Assembly (NCBI RefSeq): GCF_002224125.1
Contig: NZ_NCSM01000014.1
Coordinates: forward strand, 54,779 to 118,778
DNA from: Streptomyces sp. NBS 14/10
GTDB lineage: Bacteria > Actinomycetota > Actinomycetes > Streptomycetales > Streptomycetaceae
Direction of reading: 5' to 3'
DNA: 64,000 nucleotides
In this document: positions 1-8,057 of the stretch, piece after piece
Layout: each line of letters begins with the position of its first letter
Position numbering within the stretch: position 1 is the first letter of the stretch
Position numbers and translations under genes: made by a program
The notes under the pieces: generated by a model
Database searches by the model: none
Told to the model about the DNA's origin: nothing
Seen by the model: the letters and a program-made list of their open reading frames with translations, nothing else

Positions 1-801
1 GGCGCCCTTGCCGCCGACGGCCGCGCCGTTGTCGATCCACTGCGAGGAGGTCTGCGCCCAGTCCGCCCACCAGACGCCCTTCGGCGCCAGCTGCTCCTTG
101 GTGGCGTTCTCCAGCTCGTCGACCGACTTGCCGGCGTCGTTGTACGAGGGGACGAACATCAGGTTCTTGTACCAGCCGCCGCCCTTGCCCGCGTGTACGC
201 AGTGGCCCGCCGTCCACACCAGGTTGGACTTGCCCGGGTGCGCCGGGTCCTGCACGACGGTGGCGGAGCAGACCATCGAGCCCTCGGGGCCGTCGAAGAA
301 GACCTTGCCCGCGTCGGGGACGTTGGCGCTGTAGGGGCTCGCGACCTGCTTGGCCGCGACCGGCTGGGGGTCGGGGTCCGTGACGCCCTGATCGCCCGAG
401 ATGTCATTGTCGTCGACCGGGGTGTCGGGCTCCTGGGCCTCCTTCATCCGGTCGGGCTTCCAGAGGTCCTTGATGATCGGGTTGATGAAGTCGCCGGCCT
501 CACGCAGCCAGTCGTCCTTGTCCCACTTGTTCCAGGCGCCGTTCTTCCACTTGTCCAGGTCGACCCCGAGCTCCTTCAACTTGTCGTTGAGGTTGTCGGG
601 AAGGGCGATGTCCCCTGCGCTCTGCGACGACGCGGCACTCGGCTCGGACCCCGCGTTGTCGTCCGAGGGGCCGCACGCCGTGGCGGTCAGCGCCAGCACC
701 GAGGCGATCGCCGCGGCGGCCAGCACGGGGGAACTGCTGCGGGCGCGCAGCGCCCTCCACCTGGACCCTGGACGCGAGGCTGGCTGGCGATTGGATGGCA
801 T
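1..801 (-). CDS. Secreted trypsin-like serine protease, probable lipoprotein (3' end beyond window)
   Basis: At least 267 codons are visible, reading leftward and running off the window edge. The start ATG follows GGGGGAG by about 8 nt. The N-terminus has an Arg-rich stretch, a hydrophobic segment (about residues 25-42) and a Cys at 43 in the context TATAC, so a lipoprotein or ordinary signal peptide is likely. A Trp/Asp/Lys-rich linker follows (about 75-125). The motif WTAGHC supplies the catalytic His at residue 200, preceded by MVCSATVV as in chymotrypsin-fold (S1) enzymes. The Asp and Ser of the triad should lie beyond the window. It is divergent from the siderophore synthetase. The substrate is unknown and a maturation role is not shown. 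Confidence 0.8.
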   Translation of the reverse strand, partial: MPSNRQPASRPGSRWRALRARSSSPVLAAAAIASVLALTATACGPSDDNAGSEPSAASSQSAGDIALPDNLNDKLKELGVDLDKWKNGAWNKWDKDDWLREAGDFINPIIKDLWKPDRMKEAQEPDTPVDDNDISGDQGVTDPDPQPVAAKQVASPYSANVPDAGKVFFDGPEGSMVCSATVVQDPAHPGKSNLVWTAGHCVHAGKGGGWYKNLMFVPSYNDAGKSVDELENATKEQLAPKGVWWADWAQTSSQWIDNGAAVGGKGA

Positions 802-1037
802 GGGCGGAACTCCCCCTGATGTTCTGGGCTGCTCTGAGTGCTGCTGTGAAATTGTCATGCACCGCCCCGATTAGGGGACGGCCCCCACTATGCCGGTGCC
901 GCCTACGACGGCCACAGCCGGGTCCTTGGTTCCCGGCCGCACGGATCTGCCGGTTGCCCGTGATCCCGCGCCCCGCGCGTCGTTGGTACGTGCGGGGGAC
1001 AGCCGAAAGGCGTTCAGCAGCAGGAGGACCGACAGCC

Positions 1038-3056
1038 GTGCCCGCACCCGATATGCCGCACTCCCCCCGGGAACACCACCCACACCTCCCGCCGGCACCG
1101 CAGACCGCTGCCTGGGCCCATGGCAGGGAAGCCCACGGTAAGGCAGCCCGCGGCGAGGAGGCCCACGACGAGGGTTGCGCCGAGGTGGCGGCTGTCCCAC
1201 GGCAGGGCCGCCGCGCCGACGGCGTCCACGAAGGTGCCCACGACACCGCCCCGGACGATGCCCTGGACCACCCCGACCCCTGGGCCGCGGCGGACGCCTG
1301 CGCCACCGAGAACCTGCTGCGCTGCTGGGCGCGCGAGAGCGGTGCGGCGCCCCCCGACGCCGGCACTTGGCGTATCCCGCTCCCCGCCGCCGGCACCGCC
1401 CTGCTGGTGCCCGTGCGCCACTGGTCCGCCACCGGATGGCACCGCTTCGGCCCGCCCGCGCTCGACGGCGGCGCCCCGGATGCGCCCGCCCTCGACGGGG
1501 TCACCCTCGCGGCCCTCCTCGGCCGGGAGGCGGCCCACGGCCCCGAGCGGATCAGCTCCCGGGCACCGCTCACCGAACTCGTCGGCCGGGTCGCGGACTC
1601 CGTGCGACACACCGCCCAATTCCTGTCCGCCCGACGGGCCATGCCCGCCGACCCCGCGACGGACACCCCCTTTCTGACCGCCGAACAGTCCCTTCTCCTG
1701 GGTCACCCCCTGCATCCCACCCCTAAGAGCCGCGAAGGGCTCTCCGAGGCCGAATCGCCTGTCTTCTCACCGGAGTCGCGTGGCTCCTTTCCGCTGCACT
1801 GGTTCGCCGTCGATCAGTCCGTCCTGTCCCGCGACTCGGCCTGGACCGAACGCGGCCGGACCGTGCCCGCCGAACGGCTCGCCCTCTCGCTCGCGGGCCC
1901 GGACCTCGAACGGCCGCCCGGCACCGTGCCGTTGCCGCTGCACCCCTGGCAGGCCCGGGAGATCCGGTACCGCCCGGAGGTCACCGCGCTCTTCGACGCG
2001 GGGCTGCTGCACGACCTGGGACCGGCCGGCGAGCACTGGCACCCCACCTCCTCCATCCGCACCGTCTACCGGACCGGCGCCCCCGCGATGCTCAAGCTGT
2101 CGCTCGCCCTGCGGATCACCAACTCCCGCCGGGAGAACCTGCGCAAGGAGCTGTGGCGCGGCGTCGAGGTGCACCGGCTCCTGCGCAGCGGACTCTCCGG
2201 GCAGTGGCGGGCGACCTGCCCGGGGCGCCCCGGCTTCGACATCGTCCGCGACCCCGCCTGGCTCGCGGTCGACAGCCCCGACGGCACCCCGATCAGCGGA
2301 CTCGACGTCGTCGTCCGGCACAACCCGTTCGGCCCGGGTGACGAGGCCGTATGCCTGGCCGGCCTCACCGCGCTCCGCCCCTGGCCGGACCGGAGGACGA
2401 TGTGCTCACGGCTGGCCCGGATCGTCGCCCGGATCGCCGCCCGCACCGGCCACCGCCCGGCGACCGTCAGCACCGAGTGGTTTCTGCGCTATCTGCACAC
2501 CGTCGTACGGCCCGTGCTCTGGCTGGACGGCGAGGCCGGTATCGCACTGGAGGCACACCAGCAGAACACCTTGGTACTGCTCGACCCCGACGGCTGGCCG
2601 GCCGGCGGCCGCTATCGCGACAACCAGGGGTACTACTTCCGTGAGTCCCGGTGCGCCGAACTCCAGCGGCGACTGCCCGAGATCGGTGCCCACAGCGACA
2701 CCTTCGTCTCCGACGAGGTCGCCGACGAACGGTTCGCCTACTACCTCGGCGTCAACAACGTCCTCGGTCTGGTCGGGGCGTTCGGCTCCCAGCGGCTCGC
2801 TGATGAGCGCCTTCTGCTGGCCGCGTTCCGCCGCTTCCTCGCCGAGGCCGCGTCCGGCCCCGCGAAGATCCGCTCGACACTGCCCGCCAGGCTCCTGGAG
2901 GCGCCCACCCTGCGCTGCAAGGCCAACCTGCTCACCCGGCTGCGCGGCCTGGATGAACTCGTGGGACCGGTGGACACCCAGTCCGTCTACGTCACCATCG
3001 CCAACCCCCTTTTCCGCTCGGCGACGCCCGTGACGCCCGCGACGTCCACGGCGTGA
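1038..3056 (+). CDS. IucA/IucC family NIS siderophore synthetase
   Basis: Predicted 672-aa NTP-dependent synthetase that joins a citrate- or dicarboxylate-type acid to an amine or hydroxylamine during NRPS-independent siderophore assembly. Family motifs are clear: HPWQ near residue 305, a TVYRTGAPAMLKLSLALRIT-type nucleotide-binding stretch, EAHQQNTLVLL, RDNQGYYF and a FerC/FhuF-like C-terminal half. The frame is open further upstream, but GTG at 1038 is preferred because GGAGGA lies 9 nt upstream and the family similarity starts after it. The next gene, 89 nt downstream, is an AlcB/IucB-like acyltransferase, so the two probably form one unit. I saw no iron box in the 236-nt upstream gap. The product cannot be told from sequence alone. 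Confidence 0.88.
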   Translation: MPAPDMPHSPREHHPHLPPAPQTAAWAHGREAHGKAARGEEAHDEGCAEVAAVPRQGRRADGVHEGAHDTAPDDALDHPDPWAAADACATENLLRCWARESGAAPPDAGTWRIPLPAAGTALLVPVRHWSATGWHRFGPPALDGGAPDAPALDGVTLAALLGREAAHGPERISSRAPLTELVGRVADSVRHTAQFLSARRAMPADPATDTPFLTAEQSLLLGHPLHPTPKSREGLSEAESPVFSPESRGSFPLHWFAVDQSVLSRDSAWTERGRTVPAERLALSLAGPDLERPPGTVPLPLHPWQAREIRYRPEVTALFDAGLLHDLGPAGEHWHPTSSIRTVYRTGAPAMLKLSLALRITNSRRENLRKELWRGVEVHRLLRSGLSGQWRATCPGRPGFDIVRDPAWLAVDSPDGTPISGLDVVVRHNPFGPGDEAVCLAGLTALRPWPDRRTMCSRLARIVARIAARTGHRPATVSTEWFLRYLHTVVRPVLWLDGEAGIALEAHQQNTLVLLDPDGWPAGGRYRDNQGYYFRESRCAELQRRLPEIGAHSDTFVSDEVADERFAYYLGVNNVLGLVGAFGSQRLADERLLLAAFRRFLAEAASGPAKIRSTLPARLLEAPTLRCKANLLTRLRGLDELVGPVDTQSVYVTIANPLFRSATPVTPATSTA

Positions 3057-3145
3057 CTCCCTGGCATGACATCCATGGCGTGACGCCCGCGCCGACGATC
3101 AGGCGCCCCACGACGCCCCGGTAACGACGAGAGGAGAGCGTCGCC

Positions 3146-3841
3146 ATGCCGTCCACCGACTCCGGCACCAGCTCCAGCAGCGAGGACACCCTCGATATGC
3201 GGCCCTCTGAGGAACAGGCCGCACGCCTCATCGAGGAGCACCTTGCCGGTCCGGCGGCCCCCGATCGGCCGGACCTGCTCGACCAGGTCGCCCAGTGGGG
3301 GCCCGTCGGCACGGCGGTGGGCGCCTTCCAGCTCGTCCCCGTCCACCTCGATCGCGATGTCGAGCTCATCGCCCGTTGGATGAACGACCCGGCTGTCTCC
3401 GCCTTCTGGGAGCTGTCCGGCCCGCACGAGGCCACCGCACGGCACCTGTGCACCCAGCTGGACGGCGACGGCCGCAGCGTGCCCTGTCTGGGGGTCCTGG
3501 ACGGCGTGCCGATGAGCTACTGGGAGGTGTACCGCGCCGACCTCGCTCCCCTCGCCCGGTACTACCCGGCCCGGCCGCAGGACACGGGTCTCCACCTGCT
3601 CATCGGCCGCGTACGCGATCGGGGCCGGGGTATCGGCACGGCGCTGCTGCGCGCCGTCGCCGATCTCGTCCTCGACCGGCGACCCTCCTGCGGCCGCGTG
3701 GTCGCGGAACCCGATCTGCGGAACACCCCCTGCGTCGCCGCCTTCCTCGGCGCCGGCTTCCGGCTGTCCGCCGAGGTGGAACTGCCCGACAAACACGCGG
3801 CCCTCATGCTGCGGGATCGCACCCTGCGCCACCTCCTGTGA
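3146..3841 (+). CDS. AlcB/IucB-like GNAT acyltransferase (siderophore biosynthesis)
   Basis: A 231-aa GNAT of the AlcB type (Acetyltransf_8), which acylates hydroxylated diamines such as N-hydroxylysine or a related amine. Diagnostic features are WMNDPAVSAFWELSGP near residue 73, SYWEVYRADLAPLARYY near 120 and the acetyl-CoA loop RDRGRGIGTALLRA near 155-168. The start is well supported by GAGGAGAG about 8 nt upstream of ATG. It follows the IucA/IucC synthetase in the same orientation. No lysine/ornithine monooxygenase or decarboxylase, which such pathways normally need, lies within this window. The acyl donor and acceptor are inferences from the family. Confidence 0.82.
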   Translation: MPSTDSGTSSSSEDTLDMRPSEEQAARLIEEHLAGPAAPDRPDLLDQVAQWGPVGTAVGAFQLVPVHLDRDVELIARWMNDPAVSAFWELSGPHEATARHLCTQLDGDGRSVPCLGVLDGVPMSYWEVYRADLAPLARYYPARPQDTGLHLLIGRVRDRGRGIGTALLRAVADLVLDRRPSCGRVVAEPDLRNTPCVAAFLGAGFRLSAEVELPDKHAALMLRDRTLRHLL

Positions 3842-3968
3842 TCCACCGGCGCCACTTCGTGCCTCTGACTTCGCGCCTCTGATCTCTAGTACACCGCCCA
3901 ACCCGTTCAGGTTCCGCGTCAGGAGTCTCGCCCGTGATGTCAGTGCTGCCGCGTAGGCTGACTCTCCT

Positions 3969-5975
3969 ATGACTGCATCGTCCCCGCCTACCCTCGCCGA
4001 CCTGCTGCATGCCGCCGTCACCGCCGTGGGCGGCACCGAGCGCCCTGGCCAGACCGCCATGGCCGAAGCCGTAGCCGAGGCGATCGACGACAACGCGCAT
4101 CTGCTCGCCCAGGCCGGCACCGGCACCGGAAAGTCCCTCGGCTATCTCGTGCCCGCCATCGCCCATGGAGAGCGCGTCGTCGTCGCGACGGCCACCCTCG
4201 CCCTGCAGCGCCAGCTCGTCGAGCGCGACCTGCCGCGCACCGTCGACGCCCTGCATCCGCTGCTGCGCCGCCGCCCCGAGTTCGCCATGCTCAAGGGCCG
4301 CTCCAACTACCTGTGCCTGCACCGCCTCCACGAGGGTGTGCCGCAGGAGGACGCCGAGGCGGGGGAGGTCGGGCTGTTCGACCCGTTCGAGGCGGCCGAG
4401 CCCACCAGCAAGCTGGGCAAGGACCTGCTGCGGATGCGCGACTGGGCCGACGAGACCGAGACGGGCGACCGCGACGATCTGACCCCCGGTGTCTCCGACC
4501 GCGCCTGGTCCCAGGTCTCCGTGTCCTCCCGGGAATGCCTCGGCGCGTCCAAGTGCACCTATGGCGCCGAATGCTTCGCCGAGGCCGCCCGCGAGCGGGC
4601 CAAGCTGGCCGAGGTCGTGGTCACCAACCACGCCTTGCTGGCCATCGACGCCATCGAGGGCGCGCCGGTCCTGCCGAGCCATGAGGTGCTGATCGTCGAC
4701 GAGGCCCATGAGCTCGTCTCCCGGGTTACCGGAGTCGCCAGCGGCGAGCTCACTCCGGGCCAGGTCAACCGCGCGGTGCGCCGCGCCGCCAAGCTCGTCA
4801 ACGAGAAGGCGGCGGACGCTCTGCAGACCGCCTCCGAGACCTTCGAGCGGCTGATGGAGCTCGCGCTGCCCGGCCGCCTCGAGGAGATTCCCGAAGACCT
4901 CGGCTATGCCCTGATGGCGCTCCGCGACGCGGCCCGTACGGTCATCTCGGCGCTCGGTGCCACGCGCGACGCCTCGGTCCAGGACGAGGACGCCGTGCGT
5001 AAGCAGGCCCTCGCCTCCGTGGAGAACATCCACCAAGTGGCCGAGCGCATCGTGGACGGGTCCGAGTACGACGTCGTCTGGTACGAGCGGCACGACCGCT
5101 TCGGCGCCTCGCTGCGCGTCGCCCCGCTCTCGGTGTCCGGCCTGCTGCGCGAGAAGCTCTTCGAGGACCGTTCCGTGGTCCTTACCTCCGCCACCCTCAA
5201 GCTCGGCGGGGATTTCAACGGTGTGGCCGCCTCGCTCGGTCTCTTTCCCGAGGGTGTCCGGGACGCCAAGGGCGAGGAGGGCGCCGCGCCCCCGTGGAAG
5301 GGGCTCGACGTCGGATCGCCCTTCGACTACTCCAAGCAGGGGATCCTTTACGTCGCGAAGCATTTGGCCCAGCCCGGTCGCGAGGGCAGCCGCTCGGACA
5401 TGCTCGACGAGCTCGCCGAGCTGGTGGAGGCCGCGGGCGGCCGGACTCTCGGCCTCTTCTCCTCGATGCGCGCCGCTCAGGCGGCCGCGGAGGAGCTGCG
5501 CGGCCGTCTGGACGTGCCCATCCTGCTCCAGGGCGAGGAGACGCTGGGCGAGCTGATCCGCACCTTCGCGGGCGACGCCCGTACGTGCCTGTTCGGCACG
5601 CTCTCGCTCTGGCAGGGCGTCGATGTCCCAGGTCCGAACTGCCAGCTGGTGGTGATGGACCGGGTGCCGTTCCCGCGCCCCGACGACCCTCTGATGAGCG
5701 CTCGCCAGAAGGCCGTGGAGGACGCCGGCGGCAATGGTTTCATGGCGGTTGCGGCCACGCATGCCGCCCTGTTGATGGCGCAAGGGGCAGGTCGGCTGGT
5801 GCGCGCCTCCGGAGACCGCGGGGTCGTCGCCGTGCTCGACCCGCGGGTCGAGCGGGCCCGCTACGGCTCGTTCCTGCGCAAGTCCATGCCGGACTTCTGG
5901 TACACGACCGACCGCAACCAGGTGCGCCGCTCGCTGGCCGCCATCGACGCCGCGGCCAAGGCGGCTGACGCCTAG
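3969..5975 (+). CDS. dinG: DinG/YoaA-type Fe-S ATP-dependent DNA helicase
   Basis: A 668-aa superfamily 2 (XPD-like) helicase. It carries Walker A AGTGTGKS (about residue 50), four Cys between the nucleotide-binding motifs and DEAH (one in SNYLCLHR, three in the segment ECLGASKCTYGAECF), which fits the [4Fe-4S] domain of DinG/XPD, then VDEAHEL, and a C-terminal motor with LFGTLSLWQGVDVPG. The ATG lies 9 nt after TAGGCT, a good -10 match, and has no Shine-Dalgarno, so a leaderless or very short-leader transcript is likely. It converges on lexA. DinG is an SOS gene in E. coli, but I found no clear LexA box upstream here. Role: unwinding of 5'-tailed, forked or R-loop DNA. Confidence 0.9.
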   Translation: MTASSPPTLADLLHAAVTAVGGTERPGQTAMAEAVAEAIDDNAHLLAQAGTGTGKSLGYLVPAIAHGERVVVATATLALQRQLVERDLPRTVDALHPLLRRRPEFAMLKGRSNYLCLHRLHEGVPQEDAEAGEVGLFDPFEAAEPTSKLGKDLLRMRDWADETETGDRDDLTPGVSDRAWSQVSVSSRECLGASKCTYGAECFAEAARERAKLAEVVVTNHALLAIDAIEGAPVLPSHEVLIVDEAHELVSRVTGVASGELTPGQVNRAVRRAAKLVNEKAADALQTASETFERLMELALPGRLEEIPEDLGYALMALRDAARTVISALGATRDASVQDEDAVRKQALASVENIHQVAERIVDGSEYDVVWYERHDRFGASLRVAPLSVSGLLREKLFEDRSVVLTSATLKLGGDFNGVAASLGLFPEGVRDAKGEEGAAPPWKGLDVGSPFDYSKQGILYVAKHLAQPGREGSRSDMLDELAELVEAAGGRTLGLFSSMRAAQAAAEELRGRLDVPILLQGEETLGELIRTFAGDARTCLFGTLSLWQGVDVPGPNCQLVVMDRVPFPRPDDPLMSARQKAVEDAGGNGFMAVAATHAALLMAQGAGRLVRASGDRGVVAVLDPRVERARYGSFLRKSMPDFWYTTDRNQVRRSLAAIDAAAKAADA

Positions 5976-6040
5976 GCGGGGCCCAGGCTCTGCGTGGCCC
6001 CGCGTAGGGGCGCGGACACAGCAGCGGCGTGGATACAGCA

Positions 6041-6074
6041 GGGCCCCGGAACCGGCGCAGAGGTTCCGGGGCCC
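6041..6074. terminator. Bidirectional terminator between dinG and lexA
   Basis: Perfect 13-bp inverted repeat (GGGCCCCGGAACC and its complement) with an 8-nt loop, between two convergent genes. It has no U tract, which is usual for Streptomyces terminators. Confidence 0.75.
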
Positions 6075-6116
6075 GGTCGCTGGGCGCGGAGGGTCGGCGC
6101 GCCTGGACCTGCCAAG

Positions 6117-6180
6117 CTCGGACCGGCTGAACTCGGACCGGCCGAACTCGAACCGGCCGAGCTCAGATCCGCCGAGCTCA
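6117..6180. repeat. 15-bp tandem repeat overlapping the lexA stop codon
   Basis: About 4.3 copies of a 15-bp unit starting CTCGGACCGGCCGAA. The copies at 6117, 6132, 6147 and 6162 diverge progressively toward lexA, and the lexA stop codon (6178-6180) sits at the start of the last partial unit. The repeat lies between the dinG/lexA terminator and lexA, so it would be transcribed as the lexA 3' untranslated region. Confidence 0.8.
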
Positions 6181-6981
6181 GACCCGGCGCAGCACCGCGA
6201 CCACCTTGCCCAGGATGGTCGCCTCGTCGCCCGGGATCGGCTGGTACGCGGCGTTGTGCGGGAGGAGCCACACATGGCCGTCCTCGCGCTTGAAGCGCTT
6301 GACCGTGGCCTCTCCGTCCAGCATGGCGGCGACGATGTCGCCGTTCTCCGCGACGGGCTGGCGGCGGACCGTCACCCAGTCGCCGTCGCAGATGGCGGCC
6401 TCGATCATGGAGTCGCCGACCACCTTCAGGACGAAGAGCTCACCGTCTCCGACCAGCTGCCGGGGGAGCGGGAAGACATCCTCGACCGACTCCTCGGCGA
6501 GGATGGGGCCACCGGCCGCGATCCGGCCGACGAGGGGAACATACGAGGCGGCGGGCTTGCCGGTGGTGTCGGCGGGCTGAGCGCTGGGCTGGTCGGAGCC
6601 GCGCACCTCGTACGCCCGGGGCCGGTGCGGGTCGCGCCGCAGGAAGCCCTTGCGCTCCAGCGCCATGAGCTGATGGGCGACGGACGAGGTGCTGGAGAGG
6701 CCCACCGCCTGCCCGATCTCACGCATGGACGGCGGGTAGCCGCGGCGCTGCACAGAGTCGCGAATGACTTCGATGACTCGACGCTGCCGGTCGGTCAGCC
6801 CGGAGCTGTCCGCCCGGATCCCTGGAGGTCGGCCGGGTAGGGAGCGCGTGGGCTTCTGCCCCTCCGGGTTCGTGGCTGCGTCATTCATCGCGTGGCCCTG
6901 GTTCATCGCATGCGTGTGTTCGAGTCGGCTCTGGGAGCGCTCCTGGGTGGTGATGGTGGCGCTCTCTGTGGTGGTGGTCAC
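6178..6981 (-). CDS. lexA: SOS repressor LexA
   Basis: 267-aa LexA. A winged-helix DNA-binding domain ([14 protein letters not shown]...[24 protein letters not shown]) is followed by the autocleavage peptidase domain: Ala-Gly cleavage site in VGRIAAGGP, catalytic Ser in VVGDSMIEA and Lys in EATVKRF. RecA-stimulated self-cleavage derepresses SOS genes. The start is GTG at 6981, with GAGAGGGG about 5 nt upstream; the frame is open further upstream but that would run through the LexA operator. The N-terminal ~45 residues ([16 protein letters not shown]...) are an actinobacterial extension. A perfect consensus SOS box at 7045-7058 indicates autoregulation. Confidence 0.97.
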   Translation of the reverse strand: MTTTTESATITTQERSQSRLEHTHAMNQGHAMNDAATNPEGQKPTRSLPGRPPGIRADSSGLTDRQRRVIEVIRDSVQRRGYPPSMREIGQAVGLSSTSSVAHQLMALERKGFLRRDPHRPRAYEVRGSDQPSAQPADTTGKPAASYVPLVGRIAAGGPILAEESVEDVFPLPRQLVGDGELFVLKVVGDSMIEAAICDGDWVTVRRQPVAENGDIVAAMLDGEATVKRFKREDGHVWLLPHNAAYQPIPGDEATILGKVVAVLRRV

Positions 6982-7044
6982 GACGGCCCCTCTCGAGATG
7001 TTCTCCCTAGTAGGGCAACGGTAGTTGCTTTCGAAAGGTTGCGC

Positions 7045-7058
7045 CAAACACACGTTCG
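7045..7058 (-). promoter_or_regulatory. LexA (SOS) box upstream of lexA
   Basis: On the minus strand the site reads CGAACGTGTGTTTG and fits every position of the Gram-positive SOS consensus CGAACRNRYGTTYG. It is 64 nt upstream of the lexA GTG, so it should mediate autorepression. It could also influence the divergent nrdR-nrdJ transcript, but that promoter is about 270 bp away. Confidence 0.88.
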
Positions 7059-7247
7059 AGTGAAATTTCGCAGATGAGCTGACGTGATCACAGGATTGGG
7101 TGTATGGGGCGGTTGATTCGATGGTCGGCTGGGGCGGCGTACCAGTGTGACACCCTCACCCCCGTGGCGCGGGGACCGGTGGGCTTCGCGTAGTCTCGTG
7201 CCTGCTCGCGGGGCGGGACACGCCATTGTGGCGGATGAGTGTCAAGC

Positions 7248-7294
7248 ACCACATCTAGTGGTTTGATGGATGGTAGCCGCCCACAAGTTGTGGT
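7248..7294 (+). promoter_or_regulatory. Tandem NrdR boxes upstream of nrdR-nrdJ
   Basis: Two inverted repeats: ACCAC-N5-GTGGT (7248-7262) and CCACAAGTTGTGG (7281-7293). Their centres are 32 bp apart, about three helical turns, which is the usual layout of paired NrdR boxes. The first contains ATCTAG, close to the NrdR consensus core. They lie 30-70 bp upstream of the candidate -10 at 7325, so NrdR probably autoregulates its operon in response to ATP/dATP. Confidence 0.8.
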
Positions 7295-7302
7295 CCCCGG
7301 TC

Positions 7303-7330
7303 GTTCATGACCGAGTACTTCGCCTATGCT
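7303..7330 (+). promoter_or_regulatory. Candidate promoter of nrdR-nrdJ
   Basis: -10 hexamer TATGCT (7325-7330) with a weak -35 GTTCAT (7303-7308) at 16-nt spacing, just downstream of the NrdR boxes and about 85 nt before the nrdR ATG. The remainder of the 433-nt lexA-nrdR gap shows no reading frame or structured element that I recognise, and no cobalamin riboswitch. Confidence 0.5.
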
Positions 7331-7414
7331 TGGGGCTGCTTCGAAAGGCCTGTGAGGGCCGGTCGAGGCATGTCAGCCATGCGCCGTTCTTGAGGGTGAG
7401 GAGGGTACGGAGTC

Positions 7415-7936
7415 ATGCACTGCCCCTTCTGTAGGCACCCCGACAGTCGAGTCGTCGACAGCCGGACCACAGACGACGGTTGTTCGATCCGCAGGCGCCG
7501 CCAGTGCCCCGACTGCTCGCGCCGCTTCACGACCGTGGAGACCGCGTCGCTGATGGTGATCAAGCGGAGTGGGGTCACCGAGCCCTTCAGCCGCGACAAG
7601 GTCATCTCCGGGGTGCGCAAGGCGTGCCAGGGCCGTCCGGTCACCGAGGACGCCCTCGCCAAGCTCGGCCAGCGGGTGGAGGAGGCCGTACGGGCCACCG
7701 GCAGCGCGGAGCTGTCCACCCATGACGTGGGGCTCGCCATACTCGGCCCGCTCCAGGAGCTCGACCTCGTCGCATACCTCCGCTTCGCCTCCGTCTACCG
7801 CGCCTTCGACTCCCTCGAGGACTTCGAGGCCGCGGTCACGGAGCTGCGCAGCCAGCAACAGCCTCCCGCGAACGACCGCGGGCCCGGCGCCGACGGGGCC
7901 GCGGAGGTCCCCGCGTCCGCCACCACCGCCGACTGA
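7415..7936 (+). CDS. nrdR: Transcriptional repressor NrdR
   Basis: 173-aa NrdR, the nucleotide-sensing repressor of ribonucleotide reductase genes. The N-terminal zinc ribbon has Cys3, Cys6, Cys31 and Cys34 with the basic stretch [11 protein letters not shown]. The ATP-cone follows ([23 protein letters not shown], about residues 49-71, to residue 140). The last 30 residues are a low-complexity tail. ATG follows GAGGAGGG. It is cotranscribed with nrdJ 121 nt downstream and has its own operator pair upstream. Length is typical. Confidence 0.97.
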   Translation: MHCPFCRHPDSRVVDSRTTDDGCSIRRRRQCPDCSRRFTTVETASLMVIKRSGVTEPFSRDKVISGVRKACQGRPVTEDALAKLGQRVEEAVRATGSAELSTHDVGLAILGPLQELDLVAYLRFASVYRAFDSLEDFEAAVTELRSQQQPPANDRGPGADGAAEVPASATTAD

Positions 7937-8057
7937 GTCACCGAGTCGCGGCGATCAAGGCTTACCGGGGGTGAGATGCCTCCGGATGAACGACATACAC
8001 CGTGCCATGGGAAGAAATGGGCACATCAGGGCGTTTTTGCCCGTACAGGGAGGCGGA

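Noticed and set aside
1038..3841. Iron box in front of the siderophore genes
   Set aside because: No TTAGGTTAGG-like sequence lies in the 236-nt upstream gap, although one would be expected for such genes.
3804..6275. 823-codon open frame antisense to dinG
   Set aside because: Spans the terminator and the 15-bp repeat, and mirrors dinG codon bias.
7937..8057. Possible cobalamin riboswitch before the B12-dependent nrdJ
   Set aside because: No B12 box or accompanying conserved segments are present here or in the lexA-nrdR gap.
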